From NCBI RefSeq assembly GCF_041381155.1, contig NC_091149.1, forward strand, positions 9,750,609 to 9,814,608: a DNA stretch of 64,000 nt, in the 5' to 3' direction. Shown one piece after another: positions 26,301 through 37,368 of the stretch. The stretch is from Argopecten irradians (lineage: Eukaryota; Mollusca; Bivalvia; Pectinida; Pectinidae). The stretch's first letter is position 1. Each line of letters opens with the position of its first letter. The notes beneath the pieces are model-generated. The model was not told the origin of the DNA. It saw only the letters and a program-made list of their open reading frames with translations, and ran no database searches. A program made the position numbers and the translations under genes.

Positions 26301-26374
<74 letters not shown>
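26301..26374 (+). tRNA. tRNA-Asn (GTT), intact
   Basis: Identical 74-nt gene. Its upstream unit is a recombinant of the two array 2 sub-types (crossover near 25.89 kb). Confidence 0.96.
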
Positions 26375-26377
<3 letters not shown>

Positions 26378-27600
26378 GCAATTGTTTTACAATATGTTGA
26401 TTTTTAAGGAATAGAAATAAAGATCGAATTACAAATGTCATCAAATCAGAATGTAGTGCAATAATTTTTTTTTTAATTTCAAATTATTTGTGTGCCATTT
26501 ACGAAAACTGGACAAGTGTGACCCAGGTAAGTAATAATAGCTTAGTTTAATACGATATTAGAATCGGTGATAAGGAAGTCCATCTTAAAAGTTTCCTGAA
26601 CAGAAACATACTTTTTCTAGTAAGCAAAATTCCTCATATCTGAAAGATCAACTACAAAACAATAACCAGATATCTTGTCAGAGGGTATCCACAGGGATTG
26701 TCGAAAGGCATTCGATACCGTCCCACACAATCGCATAATCCCCCATATGCATGTTTATAATTACTTTGACCAAATTACATGAAAACATATAACAGTAAAT
26801 GGTACAGACTCGGTATGGCGGAGGTAACAACAGGTATTCCTCAAGGTTCAGTGTTAGGGTCACTTTTATTTTCACCATTTGTAATTTATGATACAATGAA
26901 TACCCCCACCACTTCACATTATAGAACTGCCTCATTGTAGTATATTATATTGCCGGAGACACCAGTGGAATACCTCACCACGTCACATTATAGCGCTGCC
27001 TCTCTGTAGTATATTGTCGGAGACACCAATGGAATACCTCACCACGTCACATTATAGCGCTGCCTCACTGTAGTATATTGTCGGAGACACCAGTGGATTA
27101 CCCCACCACATCACATTTTAGTGCTTTCACGTCTGTTGTGACCTTAGTAGGGAACAACCAACTAAATAGAAATTAGTCCTTCGAAATGGCCCCTGTACAT
27201 AGAAGATTGAGACCCGCATAGAATTTTAACACCACGACCTGTTGGCTGGTTAGTTATAAATTTCACATTATTTCTTTAAAATGATTTCTCCGATTGATCT
27301 CGCTTTTGTCTAAGTAAACTATGCATTTTCTATACTTCTATTTCTGCAATATGACCGATCATGTCTAATTCAAGTTCAATTCCTTCCTTGATTCCCTTTG
27401 CAACTCCTCGTTTTGATACATATTGACAATGGAGCACAAACGTGCATTCTGGGTAATAAAATCAGTAGAGTGCTTCAAATTCAAATGTATTATAAGAGAT
27501 TATCACTAGATCGCTCGATGTAGTGTAATGTTCAATAACATTTGTTACCTTATCTCCATAAGAGGATATTTACTACAGTAACCTTCGGGCGCACTTATCA

Positions 27601-27674
<74 letters not shown>
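27601..27674 (+). tRNA. tRNA-Asn (GTT), intact
   Basis: Identical 74-nt gene, 1300 bp after the previous copy. Confidence 0.96.
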
Positions 27675-27677
<3 letters not shown>

Positions 27678-28930
27678 GCAATTGTTTTACAATATGTTGA
27701 TTTTTAAGGAATAGAAATAAAGATCGAATTACAAATGTCATCAAATCAGAATGTAGTGCAATAAAAATTTTTTTTATTTTAATTTCAAATTATTTGTGTG
27801 CCATTTTCGAAAACTGGACAAGTGTGACCCAGGTAAGTAATAATAGCTTAGTTTAATACGATATTAGAATCGGTGATAAGGAAGTCCATCTTAAAAGTTT
27901 CCTGAACAGAAACATACTTTTCTAGTAAGCAAAATTCCTCATATCTGAAAGATCAACTACAAAACAATAACCAGATATCTTGTCAGAGGGTATCCACAGG
28001 GATTGTCGAAAGGCATTCGATACCGTCCCACACAATCGCATAATCCCCCATATGCATGTTTATAATTACTTTGACCAAATTACATGAAAACATATAACAG
28101 TAAATGGTACAGACTCGGTATGGCGGAGGTAACAACAGGTATTCCTCAAGGTTCAGTGTTAGGGTCACTTTTATTTTCACCATTTGTAATTTATGATACA
28201 ATGAATACCCCACCACTTCACATTATAGAACTGCCTCATTGTAGTATATTATATTGCCGGAGACACCAGTGGAATACCTCACCACGTCACATTATAGCGC
28301 TGCCTCTCTGTAGTATATTGTCGGAGACACCAATGGAATACCTCACCACGTCACATTATAGCGCTGCCTCACTGTAGTATATTGTCGGAGACACCAGTGG
28401 ATTACCCCACCACATCACATTTTAGTGCTTTCACGTCTGTTGTGACCTTAGTAGGGAACAACCAACTAAATAGAAATTAGTCCTTCGAAATGGCCCCTGT
28501 ACATAGAAGATTGAGACCCGCATAGAATTTTAACACCACGACCTGTTGGCTGGTTAGTTATAAATTTCACATTATTTCTTTAAAATGATTTCTCCGATTG
28601 ATCTCGCTTTTGTCTAAGTAAACTATGCGCCTTTGTCTAAGTAAACACATTTCGTTTTCTATACTTCTTTTTCTGCAATATGGCCGACCATATGTAATTC
28701 AAGTTCAATTCCTTCCTTGTTCCCCCTTTCCAACTCCTCGTATTGATACATATTGACAATTGAGCAGAAACGTGCATTCTGGGTAATAAAATCAGTAGAG
28801 TGCTTCGAATTCAAAGATATTATAAGAGATTATCACTAGATCGCTCGATGTAGTCTAATGTTCAATAACATTTGTTACCTTATCTCCATAAGAGGATATT
28901 TACTACAGTAACCTTCGGGCGCACTTATCA

Positions 28931-29004
<74 letters not shown>
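28931..29004 (+). tRNA. tRNA-Asn (GTT), intact
   Basis: Identical 74-nt gene. The preceding unit is 25-30 bp longer (spacing 1330) because of a junction duplication at about 28.62 kb. Confidence 0.96.
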
Positions 29005-29007
<3 letters not shown>

Positions 29008-29330
29008 GCAATTGTTTTACAATATGTTGATTTTTAAGGAATAGAAATAAAGATCGAATTACAAATGTCATCAAATCAGAATGTAGTGCAATAAAAAAAT
29101 TTTTTATTTTAATTTCAAATTATTTGTGTGCCATTTTCGAAAACTGGACAAGTGTGACCCAGGTAAGTAATAATAGCTTAGTTTAATACGATATTAGAAT
29201 CGGTGATAAGGAAGTCCATCTTAAAAGTTTCCTGAACAGAAACATACTTTTCTAGTAAGCAAAATTCCTCATATCTGAAAGATCAACTACAAAACAATAA
29301 CCAGATATCTTGTCAGAGGGTATCCACAGG

Positions 29331-29630
29331 GATTGTCGAAAGGCATTCGATACCGTCCCACACAATCGCATAATCCCCCATATGCATGTTTATAATTACT
29401 TTGACCAAATTACATGAAAACATATAACAGTAAATGGTACAGACTCGGTATGGCGGAGGTAACAACAGGTATTCCTCAAGGTTCAGTGTTAGGGTCACTT
29501 TTATTTTCACCATTTGTAATTTATGATACAATGAATACCCCCACCACTTCACATTATAGAACTGCCTCATTGTGTGTATATTATATTGCCGGAGACACCA
29601 GTGGAATACCTCACCACGTCACATTATAGC
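29331..29630 (+). pseudogene. RT fossil that reads into the 64-bp motif
   Basis: In this unit one frame runs through KWYRLGMAEVTTGIPQGSV and on to VIYDTMN, then about 17 residues later YIAGDTSG. The spacing resembles that between the block-B 'YIND' and the catalytic YADDT of CR1/Jockey-like RTs, suggesting that the 64-bp motif contains the remains of motif C (ADD changed to AGD). This is inference from spacing and a short match. Confidence 0.6.
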
Positions 29631-30236
29631 GCTGCCTCTCTGTAGTATATTGTCGGGACACCAGTGGAATACCTCACCACGTCACATTATAGCGCTGCCT
29701 CACTGTAGTATATTGTCGGAGACACCAGTGGATTACCCCACCACCATCACATTTTAGTGCTTTCACGTCTGTTGTGACCTTAGTAGGGAACAACCAACTA
29801 AATAGAAATTAGTCCTTCGAAATGGCCCCTGTACATAGAAGATTGAGACCCGCATAGAATTTTAACACCACGACCTGTTGGCTGGTTAGTTATAAATTTC
29901 ACATTATTTCTTTAAAATGATTTCTCCGATTGATCTCGCTTTTGTCTAAGTAAACTATGCATTTTCTATACTTCTTTTTCTGCAATATGGCCGATCATAT
30001 GTAATTCAAGTTCAATTCCTTCCTTGTTCCCCCTTTCCAACTCCTCGTATTGATACATATTGACAATGGAGCACAAACGTGCATTCTGGGTAATAAAATC
30101 AGTAGAGTGCTTCAAATTCAAAATATTATAAGAGATTATCACTAGATCGCTCGATGTAGTCTAATGTTCAATAACATTTGTTACCTTATCTCCATAAGAG
30201 GATATTTACTACAGTAACCTTCGGGCGCACTTATCA

Positions 30237-30310
<74 letters not shown>
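30237..30310 (+). tRNA. tRNA-Asn (GTT), intact
   Basis: Identical 74-nt gene. The following unit has AAATGTATTCG instead of AAAGGCATTCG in the RT fossil, a variant shared only with the last unit. Confidence 0.96.
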
Positions 30311-30313
<3 letters not shown>

Positions 30314-31540
30314 GCAATTGTTTTACAATATGTTGATTTTTAAGGAATAGAAATAAAGATCGAATTACAAATGTCATCAAATCAGAATGTAGTGCAATAA
30401 TTTTTTTTTTTAATTTCAAATTATTTGTGTGCCATTTACGAAAATTGGACAAGTGTGACCCAGGTAAGTAATAATAGCTTAGTTTAATACGATATTAGAA
30501 TCGGTGATAAGGAAGTCCATCTTTAAGTTTCCTGAACAGAAACATACTTTTCTAGTAAGCAAAATTGCTTCATATCTGAAAGATAAACTACATAGCAATA
30601 ACCAGATATCTTGTCAGAGGGTATCCACAGGGATTGTCGAAATGTATTCGATACCGTCCCACACAATCGCATAATCCCCCATATGCATGTTTATAATTAC
30701 TTTGACCAAATTACATGAAAACATATAACAGTAAATGGTACAGACTCGGTATGGCGGAGGTAACAACAGGTATTCCTCAAGGTTCAGTGTTAGGGTCACT
30801 TTTATTTTCACCATTTGTAATTTATAATACAATGAATACCCCCACCACTTCACATTATAGAACTGCCTCATTGTAGTATATAATGTTGCCGGAGACACCA
30901 GTGGAATACCTCACCACGTCACATTATAGCGCTGCCTCTCTGTAGTATATTGTCGGAGACACCAATGGAATACCTCACCACGTCACATTATAGTGCTGCC
31001 TCACTGTAGTATATTGTCGGAGACACCAGTGGATTACCCCACCACTTCACATTTTAGTGCTGTCACGTCTGTTGATACTTTAGCAGGGAACAACAAACTA
31101 AATAGAAATTAGTCCATCGAAATGGCCAATTTGCATAGAAGATTAAACCCCTCAAAGAATTTTAACACGACCACCTGTTGGCTGGTTAGTTATAAATTTC
31201 CACATTATTTCTTAAAAATGATTTCTCCGAGTTATCTCGCCTTTGTCTAAGTAAACACATTTCGTTTTCTATACTTCTTTTTCTGCAATATGGCCGACCA
31301 TATGTAATTCAAGTTCAATTCCTTCCTTGTTCCCCCTTTCCAACTCCTCGTATTGATACATATTGACAATGGAGCACAAACGTGCATTCTGGGTAATAAA
31401 ATCAGTAGAGTGCTTCAAATTCAAAGATATTATAAGAGATTATCACTAGATCGCTCGATGTAGTCTAATGTTCAATAACATTTGTTACCTTATCTCCATA
31501 AGAGGATATTTACTACAGTAACCTTCGGGCGCACTTATCA

Positions 31541-31614
<74 letters not shown>
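31541..31614 (+). tRNA. tRNA-Asn (GTT), intact, last of the array
   Basis: Identical 74-nt gene, the rightmost tRNA copy. The unit that follows never completes: its 64-bp motif expands into the minisatellite at 32.17-33.06 kb. Confidence 0.96.
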
Positions 31615-31617
<3 letters not shown>

Positions 31618-32164
31618 GCAATTGTTTTACAATATGTTGATTTTTAAGGAATAGAAATAAAGATCGAATTACAAATGTCATCAAATCAGAATGTAGTGCA
31701 ATAATTTTTTTTTAATTTCAAATTATTTGTGTGCCATTTACGAAAACTGGACAAGTGTGACCCAGGTAAGTAATAATAGCTTAGTTTAATACGATATTAG
31801 AATCGGTGATAAGGAAGTCCATCTTAAAAGTTTCCTGAACAGAAACATACTTTTCTAGTAAGCAAAATTCCTCATATCTGAAAGATCAACTACAAAACAA
31901 TAACCAGATATCTTGTCAGAGGGTATCCACAGGGATTGTCGAAATGTATTCGATACCGTCCCACACAATCGCATAATCCCCCATATGCATGTTTTATAAT
32001 TACTTTGACCAAATTACATGAAAACATATAACAGTAAATGGTACAGACTCGGTATGGCGGAGGTAACAACAGGTATTCCTCAAGGTTCAGTGTTAGGGTC
32101 ACTTTTATTTTCACCATTTGTAATTTATGATACAATGAATACCCCCACCACTTCACATTATAGA

Positions 32165-33060
32165 ACTGCCTCATTGTAGTATATTATATTGCCGGAGACA
32201 CCAGTGGAATACCTCACCACGTCACATTATAGTGCTGCCTCACTGTAGTATATTGTCGGAGACACCAGTGGAATACCTCACCACGTCACATTATAGTGCT
32301 GCCTCACTGTAGTATATTGTCGGAGACACCAGTGGAATACCTCACCACGTCACATTATAGTGCTGCCTCACTGTAGTATATTGTCGGAGACACCAGTGGA
32401 ATACCTTATTGTCGGAGACACCAGTGGAATACCTCACCAAGTCACATTATAGTGCTGCCTCACTGTAGTATATTGTCGGAGACACCAGTGGAATACCTCA
32501 CCACGTCACATTATAGTGCTGCCTCACTGTAGTATATTGTCGGAGACACCAGTGGAATACCTCACCACGTCACATTATAGCTGCTGCCTCACTGTAGTAT
32601 ATTGTCGGAGACACCAGTGGATTACCCCACCACGTCACATTATAGTGCTGCCTCACTGTAGTATATTGTCGGAGACACCAGTGGAATACCCCACCACGTC
32701 ACATTATAGAACTGCCTCATTGTAGTATAGTATATTGTCGGAGACACCAGTGGAATACCTCACCACGTCACATTATAGTGCTGCCTCACTGTAGTATATT
32801 GTCGGAGACACCAGTGGAATACCTCACCACGTCACATTATAGCGCTGCCTCACTGTAGTATATTGTCGGAGACACCAGTGGAATACCTCACCACGTCACA
32901 TTATAGCGCTGCCTCACTGTAGTATATTGTCGGAGACACCAGTGGAATACCTCACCACGTCACATTATAGCGCTGCCTCATTGTAGTATATTATATTGTC
33001 GGAGACACCAGTGGATTACCCCACCACGTCACATTATAGTGCTGCCTCACTGTAGTGTAC
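32165..33060 (+). repeat. 64-bp minisatellite, ~14 copies
   Basis: Tandem 64-bp motif containing TCGGAGACACCAGTGGAATA and CTCACCACGTCACATTATAG. Successive TCGGAGACACC words fall at 32,256, 32,320, 32,384, 32,412 (one 28-bp short unit), 32,476, 32,540 and so on to about 32,999. The same motif occurs once in array 1 long units and two to four times in array 2 units, always after the RT fossil, so this is a local expansion at the array edge. Confidence 0.95.
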
Positions 33061-33075
33061 TGTTCGAAACATCAG

Positions 33076-33092
33076 TGCTTCACACACACACA

Positions 33093-33157
<65 letters not shown>

Positions 33158-33172
33158 ACACACACACACCAT
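33076..33172 (+). repeat. (CA)n microsatellite
   Basis: About 95 bp of nearly pure CA with two CCA interruptions, directly after the last diverged 64-bp motif. It marks the right edge of the satellite. Open frames through it (His-Thr repeats) are not genes. Confidence 0.97.
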
Positions 33173-34100
33173 GTCACATCATTCTTCTATTGACTATCTT
33201 TATAATGAGTGCTCAACAGCAGCAGAACTCAAATATTCATATAGAGACTCTTGTATATCTCGAACAGGGGGACATAACCCAAGATCTGTTTATGTTAATG
33301 AGAATTTGCCTGGTAATAAATAAATCTGGTGCCGCCCTCACACGTCGGTTGCGGCCTTGGTTACGCTGGCACATGCAGTGCCACAACTACGTTTGTATCA
33401 TATACAGATATTAGGGTAATTACTTCCAGATTCAGTATCATTCTCATTAGCAACGGCGTCTAATGATGTACCTAAGCTTGGAGTCTGATGTATGATCGAG
33501 TGGGCAGGTATCTATAGCTTAATTTTCAATTAAATATTTCATTGCTTCTTCTTAGTATCATGAACATTGTAATTCGACGAATTAAGGTTGAAGACTTAGA
33601 GAAAGTTACATGGTCGATTTCATAATTTCATTGCGGGATACCATGTTTCCTGTTGTGTTATATTCAAGTTATTAATACAGTGATTCTTGTACCGTATTCA
33701 ACTATCATGTTAACAGAATGTTTAAAATCCATATCCTCATTCTCAACCAGCAATCTGAATTTTGAAATATGAAGCGTTACAGTTCCTAATCAACAATATG
33801 TATGAGAGAGGTATGATCACTTTCCGCCTGACACGACCTATAGGCCGCGAGCTAAAATACACTACAGGTAGCTTTGTGATCATTTAATTAATTATCTACT
33901 GCAATTAACAAACTATTGTTTTTCTAAATAAGATCATTTATATATCAGAATATATGGAACATAATCATAAACTTTACGATGTTGAAGCGATTCAGAAAAT
34001 TATTTTTTCCAATGAGGTAATTAAGCTAATTAATATTTTCTTCAACCGTGTTCTGTTCCTCTGAGACTCTCTGTCCTGTTCACGGAGCTCACCTTCATGT
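33173..34100. other. Non-coding spacer
   Basis: AT-rich unique sequence, no gene recognised. A segment near 33,805-33,826 (AGAGGTATGATCACTTTCCGC) reappears inverted near 43,600-43,622 (GCGGAAAGTGACCATACCTCT), so it is an interspersed repeat fragment of unknown type. Confidence 0.6.
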
Positions 34101-34230
34101 TCCGTCTATCGAGTCCCTGTGTCCGTCCATCGAGTCACCGTGACTGTCTATTGAACCCCTGTGCTCTGTCTATCGAACCCCTGTGTCATATCTATCGAAC
34201 CCATGTGGTCCACCGAGCCCCTGTGCCCAA
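34101..34230 (+). repeat. Degenerate ~22-bp minisatellite
   Basis: About six imperfect copies of a unit like TGTCTATCGAACCCCTGTG, with variation at GAGTCC/GAACCC/GAGCCC. No coding potential. Confidence 0.8.
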
Positions 34231-34660
34231 TATCCAGATGTTGTGGCAACGATTACTTTAATTTCGCGTATCAGTGACCCAGCGTGCTCATCCTTACATA
34301 GTTCATTCGGCTGAATTTCACGGAATAATATATGTATGTAGTACATACGTAATTCCCCGCGGGTTACAAAGATTACATGAAGGTATGGGGGCAGTCATAA
34401 TACCATATATCATAGACTCACGTTTCGGCGCGTTCGGTGCGAAAATTCATCTCAGCACGGAATCTTTCGGATTCGCCGTAACCCAAATAGCTTATGTCTA
34501 GACTTTCCAAGCGAGAATTTGTTTACCGCGTGAGATGAAATTTTAATTAGTTTAATCGTTACTAACTCAAGTATTTATCTTACTCCTTAAAATATGTTAT
34601 CTGTATTCATCGCGTCGTGCGTATGCACATGGCCTTCATGCAAGCGCGCACATACCTATA

Positions 34661-34694
34661 CCAGAGTTGTCGTTCCGGGAAGGGACAACTCTGG
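34661..34694. other. Perfect short inverted repeat
   Basis: CCAGAGTTGTC (34,661-34,671) and GACAACTCTGG (34,684-34,694) are exact reverse complements around a 12-nt loop. Similar AGAGTT.../...AACTCT words recur at 61.6-61.7 kb and 63.06-63.11 kb, so this is probably the remnant of a miniature element. Confidence 0.6.
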
Positions 34695-35754
34695 GTTGAG
34701 CCAAGTGTACTGGTATCAATAGTTAATGTCCATGTTTTCGGAACAGTCAAACAAATAGAATTTATTTCACTTTTTTTTCTATTTTAATTAATAATTCGTA
34801 TTTCAATGCGGGACTCGCTTATGTGGCAGGGTTTCGACTTAGGAAACTGGAGCAACAAGTATTTGTACAAAACGATACAATCTGGCAAAGGAAATGGTTG
34901 CTAGCCATGATGGCCAGCTGAGCTGCTTCACACATATTCCGGAACAGTGCATACCATACAAAGACACCATTTAGCCACAATATTCAGTGCAACCATACAA
35001 AACATTCAAATTCTGGATAAACACTTAATATGCAATGAAATATATATTTGACAAATACACATTATATAACATCGTTATATGCTAATTACAGAGAATGAAA
35101 CGACAGAATTTCAAATAAATATTGTAGATGAAAAATAATTTCCTCGATATCTGTTGAATAATGTAGTCGTTTTAATGTCACGTCAGGTAAGTGTTTCAAT
35201 CCCCGTTACGGTTTTAAACCGGTTTTTAGCGTGGGTTAGTTAGCTCAGTGTTTGAGGAACGTCAAACGACGAATGAAGATCTTATCTAGGGACTCTCAGT
35301 ATCTATATAAATAAATTCTCACCTGCAAGACACCAACAAGGTAAAATCGCCTACAACTGTGGTACAGTGCACTTATGTATGTAGGCGTAACACCTAATTT
35401 ATCAACAGCACAAAAATTAAAATTATGACTCATTTTCAGGATACGAAAATTACAAAACAAACCAAGAAATCAATCTTGAAATACAAACACAAAAAAAAAT
35501 ATTTTTTTTAAGATATTTTATGTTAAAGTTTTAACATGAAATAAACCATATAATTGGTTCATCATATAAGCTGTACCAATGCTAATGTGTGTTTGGCCCT
35601 CAATGACCCTGGTCTATTAAATAAAAGCAAACAAACAAAAAATCATCAAGTAAACTTTATTTCACTATAAGCCTTTATCTTATCCAAGGCATGTTGTAAA
35701 TTTGGAATTAATAATAATTCTGTAGACTTTGAATAATCATGATGTTTAATGAAT
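34695..35754. other. Non-coding spacer with repeat fragments
   Basis: No gene recognised. GAATGAAACGACAGAA near 35,093 recurs near 44,122 with related flanks (dispersed repeat). GGGTTAGTTAGCTCAGTG near 35,231 resembles a tRNA A-box and may be a SINE head. A SINE-like A-rich tail lies at about 35,588-35,640 (CAATGACCCTGGTCTATTAA then AAACAAACAAAA). Confidence 0.5.
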
Positions 35755-35972
35755 AGCTGGGGTGGTTAAGATGTCCCGACATATTACCACAAGCCCTCCA
35801 CCACTGGGTTGCGAGTTCGAATCCCATGTTGGGGAGTAGCCAGGTACTGACCGCTGGTCAGTGGTTGATTTTACTTCGTGTACTCCGGCTCTCCTCCACA
35901 AACAAACCTGGCACGCTCTACACGACCCTGACTGTTAATAGGACGTTCAACTATCAAATCCAAACAAAAACC
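35755..35972 (+). mobile_element. tRNA-headed SINE, copy 1
   Basis: The head has TGGTTAAGATGTCCCGACAT and a B box GAGTTCGAATCCC at 35,813-35,825, then a non-tRNA body (CACTGACCGCTGGTCAG-like) and a tail ACGACCCTGACTGTTAATAG followed by A-rich sequence. It aligns along its whole length with the copy at 51,491. The diverged boxes suggest an old, inactive copy. Confidence 0.85.
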
Positions 35973-36008
35973 AATATATATTCTAATATTTATCTTTTAT
36001 TGTAGTAT

Positions 36009-36375
36009 TTAAAGATGCTCCACCGTAAATAGAGCATAAATAATATTCATTATTTGAACAATAATTGGTGGTGTGTTATCGTGTATATATATATGTCTTA
36101 TTAACACAAAAAAAAAAGAATATAAAATAATTTAAATTTGCCTTTGCTGCATCTGCAATCAGTACTTCATTCCATATAGGATATAGTGCCACGAAATTTT
36201 TTTCGGGATGCAATTTATCATTTTTCATATTTTAACTTAATTAGAAGCTCAAGCTTTTCAATGTTGGTAATGGTGTAAAGTACCTTACTTTTGTAACTGA
36301 AGAAAAACACTAAATCGTCTGCTCCTGTTTTTGATAGTGAAAACATACCATATTTCGGCGGTGGAGCATCTTTAA
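36009..36375. mobile_element. TTAA-flanked MITE, ~367 bp
   Basis: The left end TTAAAGATGCTCCACCG (36,009) is mirrored at the right end by CGGTGGAGCATCTTTAA (to 36,375). Both ends sit on TTAA, the target duplication used by piggyBac-type elements. There is no transposase. A minus-strand open frame that starts to the right and ends inside it is coincidental. The terminal sequence is of a kind I associate with very abundant bivalve miniature elements. Confidence 0.85.
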
Positions 36376-37368
36376 TTGATGCACAAACGATAGAATAGAT
36401 ATTATAACGCGACGTGAATATGGTATAGCTACAATGTATATATACAGGTAGGTTCTTCTCGCTTGTAAGGTCAGTGTTCACGCTCCGGCAATCAAAACGG
36501 TATGATAGGAGCGCCGAACCTTTAAAATTACACAGTAGATCAAACATGCCTCCAAAACAAGGTGCTGCTATATATGCTATACCTCTTTGTAGATATGCAT
36601 GCCTGATATAATATAATAAGTATGTAATAGTAAATCGTGTACATCGAAGTGTGACGGCTGTGGGCAGTCGATGTGATTAATCATGAGGTAGGGCCCCTAA
36701 CCTATCCTTAAACTTTTTAAAAATCACAGGTAAGTCTATTCGTTTTATCGTTTTGTCAGGTGTAGTGCTGTAGTTGTGTACTATGTGCCTGGTCGGAGGT
36801 ACGAACTAAAAGTTTAAACAGCTTGTCCGACGACGGGAGGACCAACTTTAAAGCACACAGTAGCTTTACCTGGAGGTTTTCGGCGAGTGACGGCCGGGCT
36901 GTTGTGTACAGGAGGTGAAAGGGACCCCCTCCCATAGCACACATCTTATCAGGTTTACCGTGACATTTCCGCGCCATGGATTAGCTTTAAACTGCGAGAT
37001 GAGAGTGTATGTTCAGAAATAGCCCCGGTGAATTCCCGTACATGTATATATGTGCACGAGTGTAACAAAACGTTTCGAGTGCCGTGCAAGCCGTGGAATA
37101 TTAGTATAGCACCTCGCAGTGCAGAGGGTACACACACGGATATATACATACGCGGAGGTAAGGGGGCTCTCCCACATGTGTGCATACCCAGTAGAAATAA
37201 GTCCCCCGTGGAGTGTGACGGGTCGGTGTGGGACTAGATTACACCAGTAGTGACCAACACATTGGATTCATTATTATGTGTTGATAGTGAGGGAGTTAAT
37301 TCTCTAGTGTTACCACCAGACAGTAGCCCAACTCTCTCTGTACCGGGCTACAGCTATCACAGACAACC
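36376..37368 (+). promoter_or_regulatory. Likely promoter and 5'UTR of the neurexin gene
   Basis: The stretch before the start codon, mainly 36.75-37.35 kb, is more GC-rich than its surroundings and free of recognised repeats. No TATA box is obvious at a fixed distance. The immediate leader ends CACAGACAACCATGG, with A at -3 and G at +4. A CAGGTAAGT word at 36,727-36,735 could be the donor of an untranslated exon, but nothing else supports that. The transcription start cannot be fixed by eye. Confidence 0.45.

Larger units (their letters stand above)
19871..32165 (+). repeat. tRNA-Asn satellite, array 2 (~1,305-bp units)
   Basis: Simple tandem array with one tRNA per unit. tRNA spacings are 1293, 1305, 1305, 1310, 1300, 1330, 1306 and 1304 bp. 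Unit order: tRNA, about 140 bp with a CAGGTAAGT word, RT fossil (starting near 20,244, 21,481, 22,781, 24,086, 25,391, 26,696, 28,001, 29,331, 30,632 and 31,934), two to four 64-bp motifs, then about 600 bp leading to the next tRNA. Units are very similar, much cleaner than array 1. Two sub-types of the last segment exist: the outer units (about 20.6 and 31.1 kb) read AAGATTAAACCCCTC where the inner ones read AAGATTGAGACCCGC. Confidence 0.96.

Noticed and set aside
3426-31720. Recurrent minus-strand open frames of 60-95 codons in the satellite (ending GLEPPTFRLTAERANRLRHGD)
   Set aside because: That ending is the reverse complement of the tRNA-Asn gene itself, and the other recurrent frames are antisense to the RT fossil. 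They repeat only because the unit repeats.
32165-33060. CRISPR-like array
   Set aside because: The 64-bp units are contiguous with no variable spacers, and the context is animal DNA.
33039-33414. His/Thr-rich protein
   Set aside because: The residues come from translating a (CA)n microsatellite; the tails have no domain.
36218-36547. 109-codon minus-strand frame
   Set aside because: It lies half inside the TTAA-flanked MITE and half in the upstream region, with no recognisable domain.
36727-36735. Splice donor of an untranslated neurexin exon
   Set aside because: A good CAGGTAAGT word, but no matching acceptor or other evidence. Kept only as a note in the promoter entry.
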